A stretch of 62,236 nt of DNA from an uncultured Clostridia bacterium. Lineage in GTDB: Bacteria > Bacillota > Clostridia > Christensenellales > Borkfalkiaceae. Of this stretch, positions 9,101 to 15,845 are shown in pieces. The position numbers and the translations under genes are program-made. Every line of letters starts with the position of its first letter. The first letter of the stretch is position 1. The notes beneath the pieces are model-generated. The model was not told the origin of the DNA and did not search any database. It worked only from the letters and a program-made list of their open reading frames with translations. The DNA lies in the NCBI GenBank assembly GCA_934271735.1, contig CAKQSB010000013.1, positions 1-62,236 on the forward strand, in the 5' to 3' direction.

Positions 9101-10308
9101 GCAACATTAAATACAACACTCTTAGCAAAAATACATTTTAAAACTTTATTAACCGCGCGAATAACCATTCTTTTTAACAGTTTCATAGGATCTAAAACGG
9201 CATCAATAAGATCACGAGCTTTCAATGCAGAAATAATAGCCACTGCATAATCAATACCCTTAGCCATCCGCGGCTGTATTACCCCGCTTCGATCCCCATG
9301 CGCTATCTTACTTAAAAATGGTAATGAAGAAAACGCTCCGATTGCTAACGTGTTAATATTTTTATACAGCGTGTTATATCCATTATTCCACCTCTCCCTG
9401 TAATTCCGGTATTTATCTGGGTCTATTATATCATTTAGCCCATCTCCTTTAGATATTCCGAGAGTATTTGAAAGAACAGCAGTCGTCGAACCGTTATAAG
9501 GCGTGCCAATACTAATAAGATTAGCCACGATATCCGGATGATCCAATGCGTATTGCATATTAGTAATACCGCCACGACTATGACCAATGAGGTTGACTTT
9601 AGGTATTCTGCCATTGTAATTATCTTTCAGCTTATATAAAATGGAGCTGAGCATATAATTTAATTGATAGTATATGTTATCATTAGACCCATCTGTCTTG
9701 TAACCATCGAAAATTACAATCAAGTGATAATTACCGATTTCATTTATATTTTCCATTGTTAATTCCGAATCCGGTTTCAAAAAATTTGGGTTGTCACAAT
9801 ACTCTTGCTCTATGGTTATTTTATAATCAGAGTTTTCTTGAGAATTTTTCTCCATTATCGCTCTAACAACTACTGCATTGTTTGTATAAACTTCAGTTGC
9901 AACTTGATGCACCATAGAAAATACAGAATATTCAAAATTAAGCTCATCGAAACTCGCTCCATCTGATAAATTTTCCGCATTATTGCACCAATCCGATGCT
10001 TTTGAATAATATCCGTGAGTAAAAACAGTTACATACGGAACAGTTGTTGTTGTGTTTGCGTTTTTTGCAGAAAAGTCATATTCAAAAGAATACTGCGGAT
10101 TGTCATATCCCATTTGATCGTGATACACACTATAATCATCTATTTTTGTAATATTTCCATCAAGATCATATGTATTTGTTGCTTCAAACAGATCTTTTAC
10201 AAAAAATCCCGTATCTGCCTTTGCAACGACAGAGATAGAAGTAATTCCTATAAAAAGGCAAAAAACAACAACTACTGTAAGTATTAAACTGATTATTTTC
10301 TTCTTCAT
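6178..10308 (-). CDS. Secreted lipase-like alpha/beta hydrolase fused to BspA-type leucine-rich repeats
   Basis: 1376 residues. The ATG at 10308 follows AAGGAG by six bases; an upstream TTG in frame is less likely. A Sec signal peptide covers residues 1-32 (cleavage after AKA). Residues about 50-440 are an alpha/beta hydrolase with the nucleophile elbow GHSRGG (Ser about 244) and a nearby GTPYNGS, as in secreted lipases. About 520-930 is a series of LRR_5/BspA repeats (IPSTVTNISADAFSGMESL, LPSGVTEIPYGAFENC), typical of surface adhesion proteins. About 1000-1280 is beta-rich. The C terminus has spaced Cys/His pairs (CNNCGYRK, CGYQESEAHNW, CTICN). There is no LPXTG or C-terminal anchor. The hydrolase half and the neighbouring lipoprotein genes are visibly more AT-rich than the LRR half, suggesting a fusion of different origins. 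Substrate unknown. Confidence 0.88.
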   Translation of the reverse strand: MKKKIISLILTVVVVFCLFIGITSISVVAKADTGFFVKDLFEATNTYDLDGNITKIDDYSVYHDQMGYDNPQYSFEYDFSAKNANTTTTVPYVTVFTHGYYSKASDWCNNAENLSDGASFDELNFEYSVFSMVHQVATEVYTNNAVVVRAIMEKNSQENSDYKITIEQEYCDNPNFLKPDSELTMENINEIGNYHLIVIFDGYKTDGSNDNIYYQLNYMLSSILYKLKDNYNGRIPKVNLIGHSRGGITNMQYALDHPDIVANLISIGTPYNGSTTAVLSNTLGISKGDGLNDIIDPDKYRNYRERWNNGYNTLYKNINTLAIGAFSSLPFLSKIAHGDRSGVIQPRMAKGIDYAVAIISALKARDLIDAVLDPMKLLKRMVIRAVNKVLKCIFAKSVVFNVADIFLNEMQFAFWYSDIIVPLDSQMGILYNGFHRFTKVFTTFGKYNLERVAQWDPPVVHNLEPWDEEIINRVVEELKPSVTDGTENFKYKENSDGTINISGLKAAADSNILDIPAAINGKTVRGISSGAFAGEPSVIGKLNASNANVASYAANSENYLANVTTINIPSTVTNISADAFSGMESLTTVNFGSNSQLNTIGENAFADCVNLKNISLPSGVTEIPYGAFENCKELESVTIPSGVAKIGAQAFCGAEKLSFTRLPASVTEIGELAFFGCKGSSSIALPSGVTTIGDGAFAGIENVTAFTVSGSNANYTTENGVLYNKAKTELLQYPKAKTATTFTVNSDDEVVLSNVNTIKPYAFYGCENLTEVNINYVSKVETMAFANCSSLATIYALGLTNAELDAFSNTQWMENQLNNNNGKVVLGELLVLYAPENKTVMNLSEWDFGVAAIAENAFAFSDIETIYIPSGVSRWNEYAFANAQELKDVYVEKMNSSLLSSLRIKENVFGGNHADLTLHVTRSDNETIAAMGQNALSDIPREVISTNVTCINNVVTTTRTIYYDEEYTLAGNGSVVWENEAGERYQNTGVWKSFETELTLNSLQVNNSWLTYNGENKSPVSLVEGDVVSLSYTESGVITVTVNGQVYTVDLKLPVGTKISKIESSDGQVVNLNNTVYTGQFTSFEIKTTEIEYTLTYTYEFFDSNGSPGDREDRVKFTASNYSSVVRGIFQKKHTKVMYNGNEYYVMGVYDSENYTNEITSFTPGTNRYIYWYLKCNRITYTVTLDYGNYTTYSNILYTSVSSSGSYSYELPSRSRAGYTVTWVDKDSKASYTPGTTVTLSGSRTLILTFTCANHVLVKSSISDTQHEEKCNNCGYRKVSDHSIIVLGTTENLFTHNRLCNKHCGYQESEAHNWQPYNKMFKCTICNIRAATIPSIYDSLKFMIIDEQGNIKEISREEAMLIMKKYELEEESDIAA

Positions 10309-10328
10309 TTGCAACTCCTTATATATTT

Positions 10329-10964
10329 TTATATTTTTATTATTGTAAATGAGTAATTTTCACTACCATTCCCATTCAAATCTGCTATTTTATAATCAAA
10401 CCACGCTTCCGAATACCCGATATATTTTGCGATATTTTTTTCGATATCATAATAGAAAAGAATGGGCGGATAAAAACCGCTATAATGCAAAAGCAATGAT
10501 GCCGATGACCTATACCTCACAATAAAAAATTTTTTATCATAATAATAAGCATAAAACTGATCGTGATAATACTCAAAAAATTTGTTATCGGAAAATATTA
10601 TAGGTTTTCCACTTTCACCTTCAACTCTGAAAATTATTTTATCCCACCGCTGACGAAGAGACTCATCATCTAATTCATTCTTATTATGGTAATAGAAAGT
10701 ATACTTAAGCCCATTGACGACTAAGCTTTGACGGTCTCTTTGAGGTTCTTCACCTTCGGGATATGTCACTTCTTGTTTTGTCGGGTCAACAAGTTTATAT
10801 CCCGTGGCTTCGACTGGGATTTCGTCGAGTTCCTTTTTTATCCTTGCTTTGTACTCGGCTTCGGTTTCTTTATTCGGGTCGCACCCCGTCCCGACAACGC
10901 AAACGCCCAATACCACAACCAAGCTCATTACAATAGCTAAAATTCTTTTCATATTTGTTTTCAT
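10329..10964 (-). CDS. Lipoprotein, paralogue 1, in front of the lipase-like gene
   Basis: 211 residues. A hydrophobic signal (ILAIVMSLVVVLGVCVVGTGC) ends in Cys28, a probable lipidation site, although GTGC is not a classical lipobox. The mature part begins DPNKETEAEYKARIKKE and continues with Tyr/Phe-rich beta strands. The stop lies 20 bases before the lipase-like start, so the two are probably co-transcribed and both act outside the cell. A paralogue at 11737-12366 shares an almost identical first 70 residues but has drifted afterwards. I recognise no family. Confidence 0.8.
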   Translation of the reverse strand: MKTNMKRILAIVMSLVVVLGVCVVGTGCDPNKETEAEYKARIKKELDEIPVEATGYKLVDPTKQEVTYPEGEEPQRDRQSLVVNGLKYTFYYHNKNELDDESLRQRWDKIIFRVEGESGKPIIFSDNKFFEYYHDQFYAYYYDKKFFIVRYRSSASLLLHYSGFYPPILFYYDIEKNIAKYIGYSEAWFDYKIADLNGNGSENYSFTIIKI

Positions 10965-10990
10965 TTTCTCCTTATGAATTTATTTTTCTT

Positions 10991-11226
10991 GCCTTCGCCT
11001 TTTGGAGAAGGTGGCAAATCGAGCGGCTTTCCGCAACGATTTGACGGAAGAGGACAATCAAAACGGCTTCCCCATTCAACAGATTTTTTCGAAGTATAGA
11101 GCCATTCGGGGGAAGCTGGCGCGTACTGCGCCTGATGAGGGGACTTACAACAGACTTTTTATATCTGTTTCAAAAAACAAATCTCTTTGCCCCTCATCCG
11201 TCGGCTTCGCCGCCACCTTCCCCCGA
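10991..11226. mobile_element. Cluster of three MITE-like hairpin units
   Basis: This non-coding stretch contains three units of the pattern (G)GGAAGGTGGC - hairpin arm - GACGGATGAGGGG. Two run forward (10991-11052, 11107-11142) and one runs backward (11189-11226, reading CCCCTCATCCGTC...GCCACCTTCCCCC on the plus strand). From memory this pattern is a common dispersed non-autonomous repeat in gut Clostridia. It sits between the lipoprotein 1 start and the duplicated 187-bp leader, so it was probably inserted after the duplication. No transposase is present. Confidence 0.65.
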
Positions 11227-11325
11227 TTTTAAGCATTTCACGCTCTATCTATCCATTTCTATGTGGGAAGGCTTTCCTTTGTTTCACGGTCTTTGCCGAC
11301 AATTTGCTTTTTCTATTTACCAAAT

Positions 11326-11513
11326 AAAAAAGCGCAAACAAAAAAATTATCTTTCTCGTTTGCGCTTTCATTCGACACGATTCATTGGCGGATACCTCGC
11401 TGTTTATTGTTTAAGTGTTTTTTATAAATCGTTTTAAGAACTTACTTTTATTTTATTATATATCACTTTACAATATTTGTCAATACTTAAATTAAAAATA
11501 TTTTACATAATTT
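11326..11513. repeat. 187-bp direct repeat, copy 1
   Basis: About 90 percent identical by eye to 12408-12594. It begins with a strong hairpin (AAAAGCGCAAAC against GTTTGCGCTTT) and contains TTCATTGGCGGATACCTCGC and an AT-rich tail with TTGTCAATAC. In copy 2 this block directly precedes a lipoprotein gene, so it is probably the leader and promoter of the duplicated unit. It adjoins a truncated lipase signal peptide and so marks the duplication junction. Confidence 0.85.
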
Positions 11514-11526
11514 TTAAACCCGTGTT

Positions 11527-11637
11527 TCATATCCTCTCCGTATCGGCATTTGCTACAATGGAAATTGAAGTTATTCCCGCACAAAGACCAAGAGCGACCA
11601 CTACGGCAAGCATTAAACAAACTAATTTTTTCTTCAT
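11527..11637 (-). pseudogene. Remnant of a second lipase-like gene (signal peptide only)
   Basis: A 36-codon frame starts MKKKLVCLMLAVVVALGL and continues GITSISIVANADTERI before a stop. It closely matches the signal peptide of the complete lipase-like protein (MKKKIISLILTVVVVF, GITSISVVAKADTGF) and follows the second lipoprotein gene just as the full lipase follows the first. After the stop comes the 187-bp repeat. The simplest reading is a duplicated lipoprotein-lipase pair whose second lipase was deleted. Confidence 0.8.
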
Positions 11638-11736
11638 ATTTTCTCCTTATCGTTTTTTATTTCATAGTTTTACTGATTATTTAAGTAAAATCGATGATTT
11701 TTATATTTTTTGATTTTTATACATTGTTTATGGCAT

Positions 11737-12366
11737 TCATACTTTTATAATGGTAAACATTTTTTCTGTAAGATAATTATCCCTAATATCCGCTATTTTA
11801 TATTCAAACCACTCCTCTAAGTATCCCATATACCTTGCTGTATTTTCTTCCATATCGTAACAAAAGAGAATCGGTGGAAGAAAACAACCATAATATAAAT
11901 ATGGAGAAGGATTAAATTCCCTGTATCTAACAATAAAGATCTGTTCATTGTAGTAATAAACAATCAGTTGATCCGTATTATAACGTTCAAAAAACTCATT
12001 ATCAGAAAATATTATAGGTTTATAACCTTCGTCATCAATGCTAAAAATAATCTCGTGCCACCATTGACGGAGGGATTCAGAGTCAAAACCATTCTCATCC
12101 TTACAAATGAAAGTATATCTATGCCCATCAATTATTAGGTTTTGATTGTCTCGTTGTGGTTTTTCCCCTTCGGGATATGTCACTTCTTGTTTTGTCGGGT
12201 CAACAAGTTTATATCCCGTGGCTTCGACGGGGATTTCGTCGAGCTCCTTTTTTATCCTTGCTTTGTATTCGGCTTCGGTTTCCTTATTCGGGTCGCACCC
12301 CGTCCCGACAACGCATACGCCCAACACCACAACCAAGCTCATTAAAATTGATAAAATTCTTTTCAT
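11737..12366 (-). CDS. Lipoprotein, paralogue 2
   Basis: 209 residues, ATG five bases after AAGGAG. Signal segment and GTGC-DPNKETEAEYK are the same as in paralogue 1, and the first 70 residues are almost identical down to DNA level. The remainder is about half identical (both have KPIIFSDN.FFE, FIVRYR, PPILF.YD.E.N.A.Y.GY and end in TIIKV/TIIKI). A conserved N terminus beside a diverging C terminus suggests gene conversion or selection on the exposed part. It is followed by the truncated lipase remnant. Function unknown, probably surface-exposed. Confidence 0.8.
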   Translation of the reverse strand: MKRILSILMSLVVVLGVCVVGTGCDPNKETEAEYKARIKKELDEIPVEATGYKLVDPTKQEVTYPEGEKPQRDNQNLIIDGHRYTFICKDENGFDSESLRQWWHEIIFSIDDEGYKPIIFSDNEFFERYNTDQLIVYYYNEQIFIVRYREFNPSPYLYYGCFLPPILFCYDMEENTARYMGYLEEWFEYKIADIRDNYLTEKMFTIIKV

Positions 12367-12407
12367 TTTTGCTCCTTGCTATTTTAAACTTTTTTTTCAG
12401 TGAAAAC

Positions 12408-12594
12408 AAAAAAGCGCAAACAAAAAAACTATCTTTCTCGTTTGCGCTTTCATTCGACACGATTCATTGGCGGATACCTCGCTGTTTATTGTCTAAGTGT
12501 TTTTTATAAATTGTTTTTATAACTTACTTTTATTTAATTATATATCACGATACGCCGATTGTCAATACCGAAATTCAAAATATTTTACATAATT
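12408..12594. repeat. 187-bp direct repeat, copy 2
   Basis: Second copy of the block at 11326-11513, here about 40 bases upstream of lipoprotein 2. The GCGCAAAC/GTTTGCGC hairpin near 12411-12450 could act as a terminator or leader structure. Together with the element at 12607 it accounts for most of the 439-base gap 12367-12805; the remainder is AT-rich without a gene. Confidence 0.85.
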
Positions 12595-12606
12595 CTACTT
12601 TATTTT

Positions 12607-12640
12607 ACCCGATAATCGACTTATAGACAGGTTTTTGCAA
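12607..12640 (+). repeat. Dispersed element copy 2
   Basis: GATAATCGACTTATA followed by GACAGGTTTTTGCAA, differing from copy 1 at only a few positions. It points the same way as the copy at 6092, so the two flank the lipase/lipoprotein island as direct repeats. No plus-strand gene precedes it, which argues against a simple terminator role here. Confidence 0.8.
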
Positions 12641-12805
12641 TTTATTCAATAAATCATTCCGAGAAATATTTATAAGAAATTCCATCCAAAAAATCATATA
12701 AAAATTCGGCGAAGACGTTAAGCCGAAAAGCAAACAAATCCGCCGAAAATATAAACCTGTATTTAATATTGCGATTAAACCTATATTTTATTAAGCTCCG
12801 GAACC

Positions 12806-14431
12806 TTACGAAATCGAAACAGTTTTATCCGCGAAATTTTCCGCCTTTGTCCTGTGTGAAATCTCGATACAGGTAATATTTTTATTCCTTATGTTTTCAA
12901 GCATTTTCTCTTCCGTTCCGATATCGAGCGCAGACGTAGCTTCGTCCAGCAAAAGAACAGGTCTGCCGCTCGATAAAGCCCTCGCGACGGCAAGCCTTTG
13001 AAGCTGACCTTCGGAAAGCCCTGCGCCCTGCTCGCCGAGCTTTGTGCGTAACCCCTCGGGCAAGTCGTAAACAAACTCCGCGCAAGCTATTTTTATCGCT
13101 TCGTTTACGCGTTTTTCCGTTGTTTCGGCGTTCTCGTTACCGAAAAAAGTAAGATTTTCGTAAATCGTTCCCGAAAACGCAAAACTCTTTTGCGGAACAT
13201 ACGCAAACAAATCCCGCGTGTTTTCGTTTACGGCATTTTCTTTGCCGCCGGACGTAACCGTTATTTCACCTCTTTGCGGTTTGAAAATGCCGAGAATAAG
13301 CATAAAAAGCGTTGTTTTTCCGGCACCGGAAGTCCCGTTTATAACGACTGTCTGTCCCTTTTCGACTTCGAAAGAAAGGTTTTCGAGCGCGGATTTTTCC
13401 CCGTATGAAAACGAAACATTTTTAACTTCGATCTTTTCGAAATCCGCTGCGCAGACGGACTTTCCGATACTCTCCTGCTCTAAATCGCAAACTCCGAAAT
13501 ACCTCTCCGCGCTCGCGTATCTCGAATAATAAACGGGCATCACGGACGAGAACGACGTGAACGGGCGTTGGAGCTGTTCCATAAGCAACACGACGGACAA
13601 AATCGCGCCGTAATCCGCCGATGACGAAAACGCGCGCGCCGAACACCAGATTATGGCGAAAACAAGCCCGAGATTTGCAAAAACCGAATAAACCGCGGTT
13701 ATTCCCACGTTGAATTTTGCCCTCGAAATACGATTTTCGAGATAATCGTTCAGTACTTTTTTTGACTTTTCGACCGTTTTTTCTTCCGCGCCGTACGCTT
13801 TTATCGTTACCGAAGAGGAAATGCTTTCCTGCATAAACGCGCGGTTTTTCGCGTCCGCATCCATAATTTTCGATTGAAAAGTCTTATATTTTCTTTTGCT
13901 TAACGCCGTGAGCGCAAGCACAAAGCCCCCGCCGACGACTATTATCGTCCCGAAAATCCAATCGATAACAAAAAGAGCGGCAAACGCGCCGAAAAGCTGA
14001 ACCGACATAGACAAAACCGCGGGCAACAACGCGACGGTGTCCGACGCTATTTCACCCGAATCCTGCGTTATCACCGAAACAAGTTCGCCGCTATGCCGTT
14101 TTCTTACCTCCCGATACTCTGCCCCCGCAACTCTCGAAAAAGCGTAATTCCTTAAATCCACGCTCATTTTCGCGCGCGTTTTCTCGGAAAAATACTTCGA
14201 CAATGACATAAAAACCACTCTTAAACTCGCCGCCGCAACCAGACAACAAGCGAAAATATAGGATTTTTCGGTATTTTTATCGGCAACGCTGTTTACGAGA
14301 TATTTTGCGAGGTATGCAAAACCAACCGATAAAAGCGCCGCCGCAACCGAAAAAGCGGCTATAAAATTTATAGTCGCGAAGTACGGTTTTATCGTTTTTT
14401 TGAGCCGCGCGGCGGTTTTGTCCTTTTTCAT
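12806..14431 (-). CDS. ABC exporter, fused membrane and ATPase domains
   Basis: 541 residues. Six membrane helices fall in the first 300 residues, followed by an ATPase domain with Walker A GTSGAGKTT (366-374), an LSEGQLQRLAVARAL signature and Walker B VLLLDEATSALD. Length and order fit a half-exporter that works as a dimer, exporting peptides or lipids. There is no N-terminal C39 peptidase domain. Its ATG overlaps the stop of the peptidase gene (14428-14431), so it is translationally coupled as the last gene of the HprK-like/S26/ABC operon. This suggests export of a peptide processed by its neighbours; the cargo is unknown. Confidence 0.9.
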   Translation of the reverse strand: MKKDKTAARLKKTIKPYFATINFIAAFSVAAALLSVGFAYLAKYLVNSVADKNTEKSYIFACCLVAAASLRVVFMSLSKYFSEKTRAKMSVDLRNYAFSRVAGAEYREVRKRHSGELVSVITQDSGEIASDTVALLPAVLSMSVQLFGAFAALFVIDWIFGTIIVVGGGFVLALTALSKRKYKTFQSKIMDADAKNRAFMQESISSSVTIKAYGAEEKTVEKSKKVLNDYLENRISRAKFNVGITAVYSVFANLGLVFAIIWCSARAFSSSADYGAILSVVLLMEQLQRPFTSFSSVMPVYYSRYASAERYFGVCDLEQESIGKSVCAADFEKIEVKNVSFSYGEKSALENLSFEVEKGQTVVINGTSGAGKTTLFMLILGIFKPQRGEITVTSGGKENAVNENTRDLFAYVPQKSFAFSGTIYENLTFFGNENAETTEKRVNEAIKIACAEFVYDLPEGLRTKLGEQGAGLSEGQLQRLAVARALSSGRPVLLLDEATSALDIGTEEKMLENIRNKNITCIEISHRTKAENFADKTVSIS

Positions 14432-14880
14432 CTGCCGATACCGAATAATTCTTTTATTTTTTGCTTTAATGTAAAGAAAAATTTCCTTAACGGATAATAT
14501 TTTAATCGTCTTTTTACGTATTTAAAGTATTCTTTACTTTTTAAATCAACCTGTTTTTTACCTTTGAAATAGGTTTCGAGTACGCCGATAACGTTTTCCT
14601 CCGGAACGAATTCGTTCTGCAAACAGTTATCTCCACGCGTGACGTAACCGTTTTCCTTAACCTCTAACACGCGGTGCAACACGTTTTCCTCGCCGCGTTT
14701 ATACAGCGCGACATCGTACACGTTAAGCCTGCGAATTTTCGACGAGATAACGACTATATCCTTTCCGCTTTTTATCATCGGGCGCATACTCACGCCGACC
14801 GTCGTTCCCACGTACTGCCCATAGGTTTCGAGCGCGGTTTTTATATCTACGGGTTTTATATCTACGCTGTCTTTTTTCAT
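14428..14880 (-). CDS. S24/S26 family peptidase with Ser-His type active site
   Basis: 150 residues from the ATG at 14880, preceded by GAAGGGG; the frame is open further upstream but that would overlap the previous gene. Catalytic Ser31 is in GVSMRPMI. The second motif is LHRVLEV (His69), followed by GYVTRGDN. His in place of the usual Lys resembles SipW/ER-type signal peptidases. No membrane segment is seen, unlike ordinary signal peptidase I; the C terminus is basic (KRRLKYYPLRKFFF). Such stand-alone S24/S26 proteins are found in RiPP-like clusters beside ABC exporters, so leader-peptide cleavage is plausible but inferred. Confidence 0.85.
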   Translation of the reverse strand: MKKDSVDIKPVDIKTALETYGQYVGTTVGVSMRPMIKSGKDIVVISSKIRRLNVYDVALYKRGEENVLHRVLEVKENGYVTRGDNCLQNEFVPEENVIGVLETYFKGKKQVDLKSKEYFKYVKRRLKYYPLRKFFFTLKQKIKELFGIGR

Positions 14881-14932
14881 TGGCATTCCCCTTCTTTTAT
14901 CAAAGCGGCGTTTTTGTGCGACTTCTCGATGT

Positions 14933-15661
14933 TTATTGAGATTTCCCATTCCCCGTAAGCGCGGAATACGCAAGGCGAAAAGCTTCTTTCGAGATATCGC
15001 ATTTTAAAAGGTACGCGGGAATTTCCTCCGTTATTTTATCGCAAAAATTAAGAGTTTTCGCAACGGCAACGGGGGCGTCCGGAAAATAAACCTGAGAAAA
15101 AAGCCTTTCGCTTATTTCGGACGAGGTTAATTTAATTATCGAATTTTCCTTGGCTTGCTCTATAAAACATATGCCTTTTAATTCGGCTTTTCCCTTTTCT
15201 CCGAATTTTTCCTTACCTTTCCAGGGCGTCCCGTAAACAATGAGCCGATCGTTTTCGCAAGCGACGACAGGCTTATCTCCGCTTAGAATTTTCGCTTCGG
15301 AAAGATATTTCAGCCACAAAAGGGAATGTGTGGTTTTGCCCGCTCCGCTTCTGCCTAAAAAAGCGTAACACCCGCCGTTTACCTCCACAACCGAACTATG
15401 CAACAAAAACCGATCGAGAATAGGAAATTTTCCGCATAAAGCGCGGAATAACGCCACGCTTTTGAGATACTCCCGCATTTTATCCGGCGGTATATCGGGA
15501 AGCGACGGATGCGATTTCCGCTCTTCTTCGATCTGATTTTCCGAAACCGAAACGTCGAAATCGAAATATTCGGAAGAAGAAACGAAATCGCGGAAAGTTT
15601 TTTCCGTGTAAATATCGGGGTTATCGATTTTTATTTTCAAATCGGCAATTTCATAAATCAT
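14933..15661 (-). CDS. HPr kinase-like P-loop protein
   Basis: 242 residues. The P-loop is GRSGAGKTT (103-111) after LLHSSVVEVNGGCYAFL, the arrangement of HprK-related proteins, and SGDKPVV comes later. It is shorter than true HprK (about 310 residues), lacks the usual N-terminal domain, and is not next to lgt or ptsH. Related proteins sit in RiPP or PqqD-type cassettes. The ATG at 15661 is favoured because the protein then starts MIYEIADLKIKI and because a consensus promoter lies immediately upstream; a longer frame exists but runs through that promoter. The first gene of the operon with the S26 peptidase and exporter. Confidence 0.8.
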   Translation of the reverse strand: MIYEIADLKIKIDNPDIYTEKTFRDFVSSSEYFDFDVSVSENQIEEERKSHPSLPDIPPDKMREYLKSVALFRALCGKFPILDRFLLHSSVVEVNGGCYAFLGRSGAGKTTHSLLWLKYLSEAKILSGDKPVVACENDRLIVYGTPWKGKEKFGEKGKAELKGICFIEQAKENSIIKLTSSEISERLFSQVYFPDAPVAVAKTLNFCDKITEEIPAYLLKCDISKEAFRLAYSALTGNGKSQ

Positions 15662-15667
15662 AACGTC

Positions 15668-15696
15668 ATTATAACACTTATTTTGAAAAATTTCAA
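15668..15696 (-). promoter_or_regulatory. Consensus promoter of the HprK-like operon, leaderless start likely
   Basis: Minus strand TTGAAA (15691-15696), 17-base spacer, TATAAT (15668-15673). The -10 ends only six bases before the ATG, so transcription should start at or next to the start codon, leaving no room for a ribosome binding site. Confidence 0.75.
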
Positions 15697-15736
15697 CCCG
15701 AAATATATCTTTACTCGCTCTTTCCTCTTTGAACGA

Positions 15737-15765
15737 TTGACTTTTTGTGTATTTTGGCTTAAAAT
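15737..15765 (+). promoter_or_regulatory. Promoter of the ATP-grasp gene
   Basis: TTGACT, 17-base spacer, TAAAAT, divergent from the HprK-like promoter about 40 bases away. The two promoters share one short intergenic region, which allows joint control. Confidence 0.65.
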
Positions 15766-15845
15766 CAGCGTGCGGGAGTTGTTTTTGCCACAATCCGCCA
15801 AAGCTTTCGGGAAACATCCCGATTGAAAGGATTTATGATCTGATT

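Noticed and set aside
13422..13646. Small frames opposite or inside the ABC exporter
   Set aside because: They are overlapping frames in a well-supported gene with no start signals or motifs.
14933..15661. Canonical HprK/P of carbon catabolite repression
   Set aside because: Too short, lacks the N-terminal domain, and sits with a peptidase and exporter instead of lgt or ptsH.
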